Shown piece by piece: positions 25,626 through 35,567 of a stretch of 64,000 bases of DNA. The notes under the pieces were generated by a model. It was not told the DNA's origin and made no database searches. It saw only the letters and a program-made list of their open reading frames with translations. The stretch lies in assembly GCA_004017275.1 (NCBI GenBank), contig SAKE01000001.1, positions 434,001 to 498,000 of the forward strand, written 5' to 3'. A program made the translations under genes and the position numbers. The DNA is from Mesorhizobium sp. GTDB lineage: Bacteria > Pseudomonadota > Alphaproteobacteria > Rhizobiales > Rhizobiaceae. Numbering within the stretch: position 1 is the stretch's first letter; each line of letters begins with the position of its first letter.

Positions 25626-26266
25626 GGCTTCGGCCCGATCTCTGCCTCCGCCGGCGTCACCAGCGGCAGGTCCTGGCCACTGCCCAGCGTATAGGCGCCC
25701 AGCACCTTGGCGCTGCGGCCCTCCAGCGCCTCGCGCGGCAGCTTGGACAGCACCGTCTTGTCGGCGTGGCTGTTGAATGCCTTGCCGAACTGGGCGAAGT
25801 CGATCTGGTTGGTGAAGTCGTTGAACTGGATGAAGTCCAGGCTGTCGCGCAGCGCGGTACCGCGCACCGCCGGTCCGATCTGCACCCGCGCATCGGCCTT
25901 GCCGTCGCCGTCGGCATCGACGTCGACCGTCGCCGCGCGCGATTGCGTGTTGGCCGCGACGATCTTGCCTTCCAAGCGAACCGCGAAGGTCCATGGCGAG
26001 TTTGATTGCTTGTTGGGATTGCCATACTTGGCGCCGGCAGCAGCCGCATCAGTTGTCGCCAGGGCGTGAACCTGCGCAAACGGTCCGGCTTTCTGCTGGA
26101 GATAGGGCACGACCTTTGCCGCCCAGATCTCCTCGACCACCTTGTCCGGATTGAAGGCGGGAGCGTTGCCGCCGTCTCCCGATTTCGTCGGCAGGATCTT
26201 GCAGCCGGTCAGGCTGATGCCAATCATCACGGCAAGGATCGGCCAGTTCGGCTTGGTGTTCAGCAT
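25622..26266 (-). CDS. DUF2291-family lipoprotein of the apiose importer
   Basis: A 214-residue protein with a lipoprotein signal peptide: a hydrophobic stretch ending LTGC, with Cys22 as the predicted lipid site. The periplasmic part shares the GTALRD, FTNQI and C-terminal TP..E pattern with the DUF2291 protein at 5092-5748. Both are encoded directly before, and overlap, an RbsA-type ATPase. Here the anchor is a lipid, in the erythritol copy a transmembrane helix. The function is unknown; the strict pairing suggests a dedicated part of these importers. Confidence 0.82.
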   Translation of the reverse strand: MLNTKPNWPILAVMIGISLTGCKILPTKSGDGGNAPAFNPDKVVEEIWAAKVVPYLQQKAGPFAQVHALATTDAAAAGAKYGNPNKQSNSPWTFAVRLEGKIVAANTQSRAATVDVDADGDGKADARVQIGPAVRGTALRDSLDFIQFNDFTNQIDFAQFGKAFNSHADKTVLSKLPREALEGRSAKVLGAYTLGSGQDLPLVTPAEAEIGPKP

Positions 26267-26356
26267 GGCGGCCTGTTGTTCAGCATCGTGGTCGGCCCAC
26301 GGAAAATGGCGGCGAGGGGCGAACCGAAATTCGCCCCTCGCTGTAATCACGCTGGC

Positions 26357-27627
<1,271 letters not shown>

Positions 27628-28455
27628 TCAGGTGATGCGCTGAATGCTGGCGGCGATCTCTTCCGGCTCGAACACGCGTTTCCAGTCGTCGCGCATCAGC
27701 ACCGGCTTGCCGAACTCGATCGCCTTGTTGCAGGCGTCGGAGAACACGCCCTTGGTCTCGCCGAAGATGACGGCGCCGAGCACATTCATATGGCCGAGCA
27801 GGAAGTCGAGTGCTGCTTGCTGGTCGACGCCGCGTGCGACCACCTCGTCGACGGCTTCCTTCATCACCACCAGCAGCGAGGCGCACACCGTCTCCGAAAG
27901 ACCGGGCTCTAGCAGCGCCATCTGTTCGACGCTGACGCGGTGCGAGCGCATGACCGGCGCCCAGATGATCTTCGCGATCGCCTCGCCCTTGGCGTAATCC
28001 TCTTCCGGTCCTTGCATCAGGGCACTGACCATATGCTGTTTGGCCTTGACGCCGCCGAAATAGTCCTTCTTCGCCGCCATGTCGGTCTCGTCGTTGAAGA
28101 TCGGCGGATGGCAGGGATGGGTGACGAAATAGGTGAGATCCGGCCGCTTCGGCAGATGGCCGGCGAAGGGTGCTGCCGCGTCGAGCACCACCACCATCGT
28201 TCCGGGCGCCAGCTTGCTCTCGATGCTGGCCGCCACCTTGCCGATATGCGTGTCGGGAACGGCCAAGATCACCACATCGACGCCCTTGAGCGCCTCGTCG
28301 GCGCTGACCGTATCGAAACCCAATCCGCTCTTCAGCCGTTCGCGGCCTGCATCGCTGACCTCGACATGGCGTATCGTATAGGGCGATCCGCGAAAATTGG
28401 TCGACAGGCGGTAGCCCATTTTTCCGCCGGCACCGAACAGTGCAATCGTTGTCAT
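27628..28455 (-). CDS. apnO: D-apionate oxidoisomerase (ApnO)
   Basis: A 275-residue NAD-binding protein of the 6-phosphogluconate-dehydrogenase-like superfamily. The Rossmann fold starts at TIALFGAGGKMGYRL (residues 3-17), followed by AVPDTHIGKVA and a helical C-terminal dimerisation half with ARGVDQQAALDFLLGHMN. ApnO oxidises D-apionate with migration of a hydroxymethyl group to give 3-oxo-isoapionate, the OiaK substrate. AGGAG lies upstream of the ATG at 28455. It is transcribed alone from a promoter with the perfect CTGGTA/TACCAG site. 3-Hydroxyisobutyrate-type dehydrogenases are distant relatives, but the locus supports ApnO. Confidence 0.82.
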   Translation of the reverse strand: MTTIALFGAGGKMGYRLSTNFRGSPYTIRHVEVSDAGRERLKSGLGFDTVSADEALKGVDVVILAVPDTHIGKVAASIESKLAPGTMVVVLDAAAPFAGHLPKRPDLTYFVTHPCHPPIFNDETDMAAKKDYFGGVKAKQHMVSALMQGPEEDYAKGEAIAKIIWAPVMRSHRVSVEQMALLEPGLSETVCASLLVVMKEAVDEVVARGVDQQAALDFLLGHMNVLGAVIFGETKGVFSDACNKAIEFGKPVLMRDDWKRVFEPEEIAASIQRIT

Positions 28456-28505
28456 CTGGTCACTACTCCTGATTTCGACGGCATCGCCTGTCGTCAACTT
28501 ATCAA

Positions 28506-28526
28506 CTGGTATAATCACGCTACCAG
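28506..28526. promoter_or_regulatory. Apiose operator-like palindrome before apnO
   Basis: CTGGTA-N9-TACCAG is a perfect inverted repeat whose left part, CTGGTATAATCA, matches the sites at 19302 and 27512. It lies 50 bases before the apnO start, a normal operator position. Confidence 0.65.
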
Positions 28527-28660
28527 ACTTTGGCAATCTGATAATGGCAAATGCGGTGCAGTCATGACTGCCGCTCTCACCACTCAGCGGTCACGTTCGA
28601 TCGGGCAGTGATGCTTGATGCGGTTTGCCTTCAAAAGGATTGCCTCACCTGATCGGTCGA

Positions 28661-28678
28661 TTATCATAACGTTGATAA
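28661..28678. promoter_or_regulatory. TTATCA/TGATAA inverted repeat
   Basis: TTATCA-N6-TGATAA, an A+T-rich perfect inverted repeat about 200 bases before the GntR gene at 28881. It could be that regulator's own operator; it does not match the CTGGTAT sites. Confidence 0.35.
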
Positions 28679-28880
28679 CTGCATGGCTAAGGGCTGCTGC
28701 GCAGCGCTCTTGGGGCAGATGGGCGCGGAAGACGGGTGGCCCGGCAGCACGCGATCGGGCGGTCTCGACCGTGAGCGACTTTTCCAGTCGTCCGGCGCTA
28801 AAGCGGTGCGTATACGGGCATACTTATATCCACAAAGGCGGTTTTCCACTAGGTTGACACAAGATGGACGGGAGCACCGA

Positions 28881-29561
28881 TTGCGAGGGTTTGCGGAAAG
28901 CGTGATGCGGGGGCCGCGGACCGTGGCCGAGCAGGTCGCGAATGTCCTGCGCGAAGCGATTGCCAATGGAACCATCAAGGCAGGCACTCCGCTGCGCCAG
29001 GACGAGTTGGCCGAACAGTTCGGCTTCAGCCGGATGCCCATTCGCGATGCGCTTCGCCAGCTGGAAGCCGAGGGCATTGTTTCCATCCACCCGACAAAGG
29101 GCGCGCAGGTCGCCCCGATGGACAGCGCCGAGATCAGTGAAATCTACGCGCTGCGCGAATTGCTCGAAAGCGAGGCGCTGCGGCTTTCGCTTCCCAATCT
29201 TGCCGGCGCGAAGCTCGACGAGGCGGAACAGGTGCTCGATCAGATCGACGCGGAGCGCAATGTCGGCCGATGGGGCACGCTGAACCGGGCTTTTCATCTG
29301 GCCCTCTACGATGCTTGCGGCAACCATCGATTGCTCGGCCTGATCGAGGGCCACCACAATGCGGCCGATCGCTACGTCCGCATCCTGCTGTCGAACCTGG
29401 ACTATCGCAGCCGCTCGCAGACGGAACACCGCGACCTGCTGGCCGCCTGCCGGCGGCGGGATGCGGGCAACGCGATAAGCATTCTGCGGCAGCATCTTCG
29501 CGAAGGGAGCGAGACGCTGGTCAGCGCGATTGTGGAAGATGGCCTAGCGCGAAAATCCTAG
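28881..29561 (+). CDS. GntR-family regulator (FCD type)
   Basis: A 226-residue regulator with winged helix (TVAEQVANVLREAI through FGFSRMPIRDALRQLE) and an FCD domain with a metal-type His in NRAFHLALYD and another near EHRDLLAAC. The TTG at 28881 is preferred for GGGAG six bases upstream; an ATG at 28905 (preceded by an in-frame GTG) is the alternative and would remove eight residues before the homology starts. It is divergent from apnO and convergent with the MaoC gene that closes the next island. Which of the two it regulates cannot be decided from sequence. Confidence 0.85.
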   Translation: MRGFAESVMRGPRTVAEQVANVLREAIANGTIKAGTPLRQDELAEQFGFSRMPIRDALRQLEAEGIVSIHPTKGAQVAPMDSAEISEIYALRELLESEALRLSLPNLAGAKLDEAEQVLDQIDAERNVGRWGTLNRAFHLALYDACGNHRLLGLIEGHHNAADRYVRILLSNLDYRSRSQTEHRDLLAACRRRDAGNAISILRQHLREGSETLVSAIVEDGLARKS

Positions 29562-29587
29562 GCTGGCTCATAGGTAGTGCGATGGCT

Positions 29588-30040
29588 TCAGCCTTGCGCC
29601 GGCCTGCGTTCGACGATGTAGATGTGGTCGGCCGCCAGCACCACTTCGCCTCGCTGGTTGATCACCTCGCAGCGCTCGACCACCCGTCCTGAACCCGGCC
29701 GTTTGGGGTCGTCTTCCCTGGTCGTGATCGTGGTGCGCGTGCGGATCGTGTCGCCGATGAACACCGGCTTGATGAAGCGCAGCCGGTCATAGCCATAGGA
29801 AAAGGCGACGGGATTGACGACGCTTGCCGTCAGCCCGATGCCGACCGAGAACACCAGCGTGCCATGCGCGATGCGCTGGCCGAACGGCGTCGTCTTCATG
29901 TATTCGGCGTCCATGTGGTGCGGGAAGAAGTCGCCGGTGTGGCCGGCATGGACGACGAAATCGGTCTCGGTGATGGTGCGGCCGCTGGTCAGGCGCGACG
30001 AGCCGATCTCGTAGTCCTCGAAATACTGGATCTGTTCCAT
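29588..30040 (-). CDS. MaoC-like hydratase/dehydratase, first copy
   Basis: A 150-residue hot-dog-fold protein. The MaoC/R-hydratase signature is seen as [16 protein letters not shown] (catalytic-type Asp and His, about residues 33-48), [13 protein letters not shown] and [17 protein letters not shown]. Family members add or remove water from enoyl-CoA or acyl-CoA substrates. Its ATG shares one base with the stop of the preceding oxidoreductase (TGATG), so it is the last gene of an eight-gene operon that starts with the binding protein at 36887. The second half is strikingly similar to the MaoC protein at 41052-41603. Confidence 0.85.
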   Translation of the reverse strand: MEQIQYFEDYEIGSSRLTSGRTITETDFVVHAGHTGDFFPHHMDAEYMKTTPFGQRIAHGTLVFSVGIGLTASVVNPVAFSYGYDRLRFIKPVFIGDTIRTRTTITTREDDPKRPGSGRVVERCEVINQRGEVVLAADHIYIVERRPAQG

Positions 30041-31116
30041 CAGGGTCTTTCCGCGATCGGCGTTGCCGGTGCCGCACTCGATTGATACGCCGCCTCGACC
30101 AGCGCCATCGTGCTCCACGCGTCCTCGACCGGGCTGATCAGCTTAGCATCTTCTCCCGCAGCAAAACGCTGGACATTGGCCATGCGGCCGACAAAGGCGT
30201 CGGGAAACCACTCGCCGGCCAAAGGCACCGCGACCCAGCCGGTTCCGCCCTTGGGATAGATCTCCAGAATATCCGGTTCGCCTGTGGGATAGTCGAGGTT
30301 CAGGCCGAGCTTGAGATAGGCAGCACCTTCGGTGCCGCAGATGCGGAACTCGCAGGCTTGGTGCCGGCGTCCGAACTTGTGGTCGTGGTTGATCGACAGC
30401 GCGCAGCGCACGGTATCACCATAGTCGAGAATGGCGCTGGTGCGCGTCTGCGCCACTCTATGGTTGGGATGGCCGAGCGTCTTGGCGTGCACGCCCCTGG
30501 GGTTGCCGAGCAATTGCCGGATCAGGTCGAGATAGTGGATCGAATGCATGGCGATCTCGACGCGCGGCGCCTTGAGCAGGAACTCCCACAGCTGCCACGG
30601 CGTCGCCAGCGCCAGCCAGGCGTCGAAGTCGACGATCTCACCGAGCCAGCCTTTGGCGATCGCGTCCTTGAGCGCCAGCATCATCGGAGCGAAGCGCAAT
30701 TGGAAGTTCACCGCCGCATGCAGCTTCCTGGCTCGGCAGATATCGAGGATCGTGGTCGCCTCGGCAAGGTTGCTGCCCATAGGCTTCTGGATCAGCGCCA
30801 CCGCGCCGTTCGGCAATGATTTCAGCACATCGGCATGGCGAGAGGGCGGCGTCGCGAGGTCGAAGATGGCACCCTCGACAGCAGCCGCTTCCTCAACCGA
30901 ACGGAATGCGGTCACGCCCCATTGGCTGGCCAGCTTTTCAGCTCGGGCATGATCCGGATCGTAGAGGCCGGCGACCGGAAAGCCGGCTTTCCGATAGGCC
31001 GGGAAATGCGCGTCGCCGACGATCGATCCGGCGCCGAAGGTGACGATTGGCCGAGGCTTTGAGGGTTTTGGCCAGGATTGAACGAGCAAGGCAGGGTCGA
31101 AACCGCCTTCAGTCAT
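30040..31116 (-). CDS. Gfo/Idh/MocA-family NAD(P)-dependent oxidoreductase
   Basis: A 358-residue protein with a Rossmann fold at [17 protein letters not shown] (about residues 25-41), the QKP motif in LIQKPMGSN (about residue 110) with its catalytic Lys, and a C-terminal substrate domain with [18 protein letters not shown]. Family members oxidise sugars or sugar acids. It overlaps the RhaM-type gene by eight bases and the MaoC gene by one. With a mutarotase and a lactonase in the same island, oxidation of an aldose to its lactone is the simplest role. Confidence 0.85.
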   Translation of the reverse strand: MTEGGFDPALLVQSWPKPSKPRPIVTFGAGSIVGDAHFPAYRKAGFPVAGLYDPDHARAEKLASQWGVTAFRSVEEAAAVEGAIFDLATPPSRHADVLKSLPNGAVALIQKPMGSNLAEATTILDICRARKLHAAVNFQLRFAPMMLALKDAIAKGWLGEIVDFDAWLALATPWQLWEFLLKAPRVEIAMHSIHYLDLIRQLLGNPRGVHAKTLGHPNHRVAQTRTSAILDYGDTVRCALSINHDHKFGRRHQACEFRICGTEGAAYLKLGLNLDYPTGEPDILEIYPKGGTGWVAVPLAGEWFPDAFVGRMANVQRFAAGEDAKLISPVEDAWSTMALVEAAYQSSAAPATPIAERP

Positions 31117-31438
31117 GATGGAAGACCTCATCCATCTCGGCCCACCACTCGCCCTCTTTGCGCGTCGCCAGCGGCTCCTGGCATGGCATGCAGACCGCCC
31201 ACCATTCCTGCGTTTTCGGATCGGCCGCCATCTTGGCCATGTCGGCCTCGTAGTCGGTACCGTGATATTCGAAGGTGCTGAACAGCAGGTTCTCCGGCCG
31301 CTTCAGGTAGATCGTGTAGTTATTGATGTTGCAGGCCGAGATCATGGTCAGCACGTCCGGCCAGACGGCGGCATGGAGGCGGACATACTCCTCGACCTTT
31401 TCCGGCTTCAACCCCAGCACCATCCCCATCCGCTGCAT
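31109..31438 (-). CDS. rhaM: L-rhamnose mutarotase family protein
   Basis: A 109-residue protein that aligns by eye with RhaM/YiiL: an N-terminal EEYVRLHAAVWPDVL with the catalytic-type His, NNYTIYL, LLFSTFEYHG, EWWAVCMPCQ and a C-terminal acidic VFHHD. RhaM interconverts the alpha and beta anomers of L-rhamnose; related proteins act on other 6-deoxy or L-sugars. GGAG lies eight bases before the ATG. It points to a free aldose as the imported substrate of this operon, but no rhamnose isomerase or kinase is present. Confidence 0.85.
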   Translation of the reverse strand: MQRMGMVLGLKPEKVEEYVRLHAAVWPDVLTMISACNINNYTIYLKRPENLLFSTFEYHGTDYEADMAKMAADPKTQEWWAVCMPCQEPLATRKEGEWWAEMDEVFHHD

Positions 31439-31448
31439 ATCAGTTCTC

Positions 31449-32561
31449 CTATTTGGTGATCGCCGTGGTGAATTCGGCGATGCTCATGGCCTTGACCGCG
31501 TCCCAGTCCCAGTCGATGCCGATGCCCGGTTCGTCAGGCGCCAGCGCCTGCCCATCCTCGATGCGCATACGCTTGCCGGTCAACTGGTCGAGTTGCGGAA
31601 TGTACTCGACATATCGGCCGTTCTGAACAGCGCAGGTCAGGCTGACATGAAGTTCCATCAGGAAATGCGGGCAGACCGGAATGTCGAAGGCCTCCGCCGC
31701 ATGCGCAATCTTGAGCCAGGGCGTGATGCCGCCGATGCGGCCGACATCGACCTGCACGATCGAGCAGGCGCCCTTCTGCATGTATTCGCGAAAATGCCGG
31801 ATCGAATACAGCGACTCGCCGATGGCGATTGGCGTCGGCGTCGAGTTCGACAAGCGCACATGGCCGTCGATGTCGTCCGCCGGCAGCGGTTCCTCGATCC
31901 AGGCGAGGTCGAGCTCACGCAGCCTTGCCGCGCGCCGGATCGCTTCGTCGACCGAAAACCCCTGATTGGCGTCGGTCATGATTTCGTAACCGTCGCCGAC
32001 CGCCTTGCGCACCGCCGACAGGCGCGCAAGATCCTCCGACCCGTGCGGCCTGCCGATTTTCACTTTCGAGCCGCGAAAACCCTTCGCCTTGGCGGCCAGC
32101 GCGTCGTCGACCAGCGCCTGCGTCTCGATGTGCAGCCAGCCGCCCTCGGTGGTGTAGAGCGGACAACGATCCTTGGCGCCGCCGGCCAGTTTCCACAGCG
32201 GCAGGCCCTGCTTCTTCGCCCTGAGATCCCAAAGTGCTGTATCGATCGCCGCAATCGCGATGGCGGTGATCGCGCCGATTGTCGTGGCATGGGTGGCGAA
32301 TTCGAGATCGTGCCAGATCGCCTCGATCATGTCGGGATCGCGGCCGATCAGGCGCGGCACCAGATGGTCCGAGAGCAACCGCATCACCGACGAGCCGCCG
32401 GTGCCGATCGTGTAGCTGTAGCCGGTGCCGACCGCGCCGTCGGAATCGGTGATGGTGACGATAGGCGTTTCCTGGCTGACGAAACTCTGGATGGCGTCGG
32501 TGCGTTTGACCTTGGGCACAAGGTCCACCATGCAAAGGTCGACTTTCTCAATCCTTGCCAT
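31449..32561 (-). CDS. Enolase-superfamily enzyme, mandelate racemase subgroup
   Basis: A 370-residue protein with an N-terminal capping domain and a TIM-like barrel. Catalytic residues expected of the mandelate racemase subgroup are visible: the KxK pair in GSKVKIG, metal ligands in MTDANQG, WIEEPL and AIGESL, the Asp in QVDVGRIGG and the His in CPHF, with a Glu in YVEYIP. This set supports acid-sugar dehydration or racemisation. Known relatives dehydrate L-fuconate, L-rhamnonate, galactonate and others. In the operon it would act on the aldonate released by the lactonase at 37908. The exact substrate is not predictable here. Confidence 0.88.
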   Translation of the reverse strand: MARIEKVDLCMVDLVPKVKRTDAIQSFVSQETPIVTITDSDGAVGTGYSYTIGTGGSSVMRLLSDHLVPRLIGRDPDMIEAIWHDLEFATHATTIGAITAIAIAAIDTALWDLRAKKQGLPLWKLAGGAKDRCPLYTTEGGWLHIETQALVDDALAAKAKGFRGSKVKIGRPHGSEDLARLSAVRKAVGDGYEIMTDANQGFSVDEAIRRAARLRELDLAWIEEPLPADDIDGHVRLSNSTPTPIAIGESLYSIRHFREYMQKGACSIVQVDVGRIGGITPWLKIAHAAEAFDIPVCPHFLMELHVSLTCAVQNGRYVEYIPQLDQLTGKRMRIEDGQALAPDEPGIGIDWDWDAVKAMSIAEFTTAITK

Positions 32562-32566
32562 GTCGG

Positions 32567-33664
32567 TCAGCTCCGCAATGTCTTTCCGGTCTCAGTGGCG
32601 AACAGATGCGCCTGCGACATGTCGAGGCTCATGGCGACGCGCTCGCCCGGCCGCAGCTGACGCGGGTTCAGCATGCGCGACACCCAGTCCGTACCGTTGA
32701 ATTCGACGAACACCAGCGTCTCGTTGCCGAGTGGTTCGGTCACCGTGATCGGCAGTTCGATCTGGTGGACGTCGGCCGCGCCACCGGAGCTGATGCCATG
32801 GCCGGTCGGATAGATGTCGTCCGGCCGCAATCCGAACACGACCTTGTCGCCGGTGGCGACATTGGCCTTGAACTGGCCGGGGAGCGGCAGCATTTCGCCG
32901 CTGGCGAAAACCAGCTGGCCACCATCGATCGTGGCCTCGTGCAGGTTCATCGGCGGCGAGCCGATAAAGCCGGCAACGAAGCGCGTCGCCGGCCGCCGGA
33001 AAACCTCATCGGGCGTACCGACCTGTTCGATATGGCCATCGCGCATAATGACGATGCGGTCGGCGAGCGTCATCGCTTCGACCTGGTCATGGGTGACGTA
33101 GATCACCGTCGATCGCACCTTGGCATGAAGCTTCTTGATCTCGGTGCGCATCTGCGTGCGCAGCTTGGCGTCGAGATTGGAAAGCGGCTCGTCGAACAGG
33201 AAGACGTCCGGATCGCGCACGATGGCGCGGCCCATGGCGACGCGCTGGCGCTGACCGCCAGACAGTTGCGACGGACGGCGATCGAGCAGCGTGTCGAGGC
33301 CGAGGATGGTCGAGGCCTCGGCGACGCGGCGCTCCATGTCTTCCTTGGCGGCACCTGCGATCTTCAGGGAAAAGCCGAGATTCTCGCGCACCGTCATGTG
33401 TGGGTACAGTGCGTAGGATTGGAACACCATCGAGATGTTGCGCGAGCGTGGCGGCAAATCGTTGACCACGCGCCCGCCGATCTCGATCGAGCCGGCGCTG
33501 ATCTCTTCCAGCCCGGCGATCATGCGCAGCGTCGTCGACTTGCCGCAGCCGGAAGGGCCGACCAGCGCGATGAATTCGCGGTCGGCGATATCGAGATCGA
33601 TGCCGTGTACGATCCCGATAGCGCCGTAGCGCTTGGTCAGTTTGGAGAGGGAAACGGTTGCCAT
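32567..33664 (-). CDS. CUT1 sugar ABC transporter ATPase (UgpC/MalK type)
   Basis: A 365-residue protein with Walker A GPSGCGKST (about residue 37), Q-loop in MVFQSYALYPHM, the LSGGQRQRVAMGRAI signature, Walker B FLFDEPLSNLD and a C-terminal regulatory domain with GLRPDDIYP. It energises import of the island's sugar together with the two permeases directly upstream (four-base gap). The C-terminal TOBE-type domain is complete, so regulation by other proteins is possible. Confidence 0.93.
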   Translation of the reverse strand: MATVSLSKLTKRYGAIGIVHGIDLDIADREFIALVGPSGCGKSTTLRMIAGLEEISAGSIEIGGRVVNDLPPRSRNISMVFQSYALYPHMTVRENLGFSLKIAGAAKEDMERRVAEASTILGLDTLLDRRPSQLSGGQRQRVAMGRAIVRDPDVFLFDEPLSNLDAKLRTQMRTEIKKLHAKVRSTVIYVTHDQVEAMTLADRIVIMRDGHIEQVGTPDEVFRRPATRFVAGFIGSPPMNLHEATIDGGQLVFASGEMLPLPGQFKANVATGDKVVFGLRPDDIYPTGHGISSGGAADVHQIELPITVTEPLGNETLVFVEFNGTDWVSRMLNPRQLRPGERVAMSLDMSQAHLFATETGKTLRS

Positions 33665-33668
33665 TGGA

Positions 33669-34535
33669 TCAGCCTTTCACCGCGCCGGAGGTCAGGCCGC
33701 CGACAAGGTGTTTCTGGACGATGTAGGTGAGGGTGAGCGCCGGAATGATCATCACCACGGCGAGTGCGCACATGCCGCGCCAGTCGATGGTGAACTCGGC
33801 AGTGTAGTCGAGCAGGCCGACCGGCAGCGTCTTGGCGCTGACCGAGCGGGTCAGCTGCGAGGCCAGCGCGAACTCGTTCCAGCAGGTCAGGAAGGCAAAG
33901 ATCGCGGCCGACGCAATGCCCGGTCCGGCGAGCGGGAACTCGACCTGCCAGAAAGCCTGCCAGCGCGTGCAGCCGTCGATCTGCGCCGCCTCCGCGAGGT
34001 CCTTGGGCACCTGGCGGAAGAAGCCGTCGATCAGCCAGATCGTGAACGGCACGTTGAGCGCGACATAGGCAAGGATCAGTCCGAAATGCGTGTCGATGAT
34101 GCCGAGCCGCACATAGAGGAAGAACAGCGGCAGCGAGAGCGCAATGCCCGGCACCGTGCGCGTCAGCATCAGGCCGAGGAAGACGCTTGATTTGCCGCGA
34201 AAGCGGTAGCGCGCGAAGGCATAGCCACCGGCCATGCCGATGGCCACCGCAATCACCGTCGAAGTCACCGAGATGATCAACGAGTTGCGGAAATATTCGA
34301 TGACCGGAATGCCGCCCTTGCCGATGCCTGAGAACATCGCGACATAGGCGTCGAACGAAATCCCCTGCGGGATCCACACCGGCGGCTTGGCCATGATCTC
34401 GACCGTCGGTCGCAGCGACGAGATGACGATCCACAGGCCCGGCAGGCAGATGGTCAGCATCGCCAGGAACAGGCCGATGCGATAGACGACGCCGAGCAGC
34501 CGGCGCTTCAGGCGGGCGGAAGAATTCTCGTCCAT
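33669..34535 (-). CDS. CUT1 sugar ABC permease (MalG type)
   Basis: A 288-residue membrane protein with about six helices and the permease EAA motif EAAQIDGCTRWQAFWQVEFPLAGPG near residue 190, which docks on the ATPase. The ATG at 34535 lies two bases after the stop of the partner permease. It is part of the operon that runs from the binding protein at 36887 to the MaoC gene at 29588. Confidence 0.92.
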   Translation of the reverse strand: MDENSSARLKRRLLGVVYRIGLFLAMLTICLPGLWIVISSLRPTVEIMAKPPVWIPQGISFDAYVAMFSGIGKGGIPVIEYFRNSLIISVTSTVIAVAIGMAGGYAFARYRFRGKSSVFLGLMLTRTVPGIALSLPLFFLYVRLGIIDTHFGLILAYVALNVPFTIWLIDGFFRQVPKDLAEAAQIDGCTRWQAFWQVEFPLAGPGIASAAIFAFLTCWNEFALASQLTRSVSAKTLPVGLLDYTAEFTIDWRGMCALAVVMIIPALTLTYIVQKHLVGGLTSGAVKG

Positions 34536-34537
34536 TC

Positions 34538-35434
34538 TCACCACTCCGCACCGATCTGCGTGCGCGCCGCGGCGAGCTTGTTGAAGAAGTAGACGGTGAA
34601 GGCGATCGACAGCAGGATCGAAAAATAGGCCATGGCGTTGGCCATGCCCATGCGACCGTCGCTGTAGGCTGTGCGGGCCACCAGGGTCCACAGCAGCTCG
34701 GTGCGGCCCGCCGGTCCACCATCGGTCATGATCTTGACGATGTCATAGGCGCGCGCGACGTCGAGCGAGCGGATGGTCATGGCGATGTAGGCGAAGGGCA
34801 TGACGAACGGCCACGTCACATAGCGGAATGTCTGCCACGGCGTGCAGCCGTCGACGCGCGCCGCCTCGATCGGCTCCTTGGGCATGGCGAGCAGTCCGGC
34901 GAGGATCAGGATGGCGAAGATCGCTGTCGACGACCAGATCTCGGCGATCGAAATGGCGATGAAGGCGAGATGGCCCTCGATCAGCCATGGTATGGCATTC
35001 CTGCTGATGCCGAGCGACTGCAAGGCATTGTTCACCAGGCCGATATTGTCGTTGAACATGAACTTGAACTGGAAGCCGACGAGGATCGGCGAGAACATCA
35101 TCGGGAACATCATCAGCGTGCGCAGGATGCGCTGGCCGCGCGTCGCCTTCTCGACCAGCATGGCGAGGCCGAGGCCGAGCAGCATTTCAAGATTGAGCGC
35201 GATGGTCAGCAGCAGCACCGTGCGGCCGAACGCCCACCAGAAATCGGTGTTGGACAGGATCGAAAGATAGTTCCGGATGCCGATGAAGACGTAGAATGTC
35301 TCAGGTCGCGTCAGGCGGAACGGGGTGAAGCTCGAATAGAGCGACAGAAGCAGCGGCACCACGACAACCGCCGCCAGCACGATCATCGCCGGCAGCAGCA
35401 GCAGGAATGGCGCGGATGGCTTGAAGCCCTTCAT
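34538..35434 (-). CDS. CUT1 sugar ABC permease (MalF type)
   Basis: A 298-residue membrane protein with about six helices, the first at residues 8-30, and the EAA motif EAARVDGCTPWQTF near residue 205. It is the first permease after the binding-protein gene, separated by 133 bases that contain a hairpin. It forms the channel with the MalG-type partner. Confidence 0.92.
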   Translation of the reverse strand: MKGFKPSAPFLLLLPAMIVLAAVVVVPLLLSLYSSFTPFRLTRPETFYVFIGIRNYLSILSNTDFWWAFGRTVLLLTIALNLEMLLGLGLAMLVEKATRGQRILRTLMMFPMMFSPILVGFQFKFMFNDNIGLVNNALQSLGISRNAIPWLIEGHLAFIAISIAEIWSSTAIFAILILAGLLAMPKEPIEAARVDGCTPWQTFRYVTWPFVMPFAYIAMTIRSLDVARAYDIVKIMTDGGPAGRTELLWTLVARTAYSDGRMGMANAMAYFSILLSIAFTVYFFNKLAAARTQIGAEW

Positions 35435-35523
35435 CGGAATCCTTGAGGTGTTTGCATTGGACGGCGGTGCGTGGGCCGGGGATGCGTTAGCGCAAACCGC
35501 TTAGCATCCCGCGAAACGCGATC

Positions 35524-35550
35524 GCCTCCCCCATTGCTGATGGGGGAGGC
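35524..35550 (-). terminator. Intercistronic hairpin between binding-protein and permease genes
   Basis: GCCTCCCCCAT, a five-base loop, and its exact complement ATGGGGGAGGC, 18 bases after the binding-protein stop. No T-run follows. This is a common place for an mRNA-stabilising or partial-termination structure that keeps binding protein in excess over permease. Confidence 0.65.
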
Positions 35551-35567
35551 AGCCCTGGGAGCCGCTA

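Larger units (their letters stand above)
28456..28880. other. 425-base divergent region between apnO and a GntR gene
   Basis: No credible gene. It holds the apnO operator-like site (28506-28526), a TTATCA/TGATAA inverted repeat (28661-28678) and, close to the right-hand gene, TTGACA at 28853. The remaining sequence shows nothing recognisable. Confidence 0.55.
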
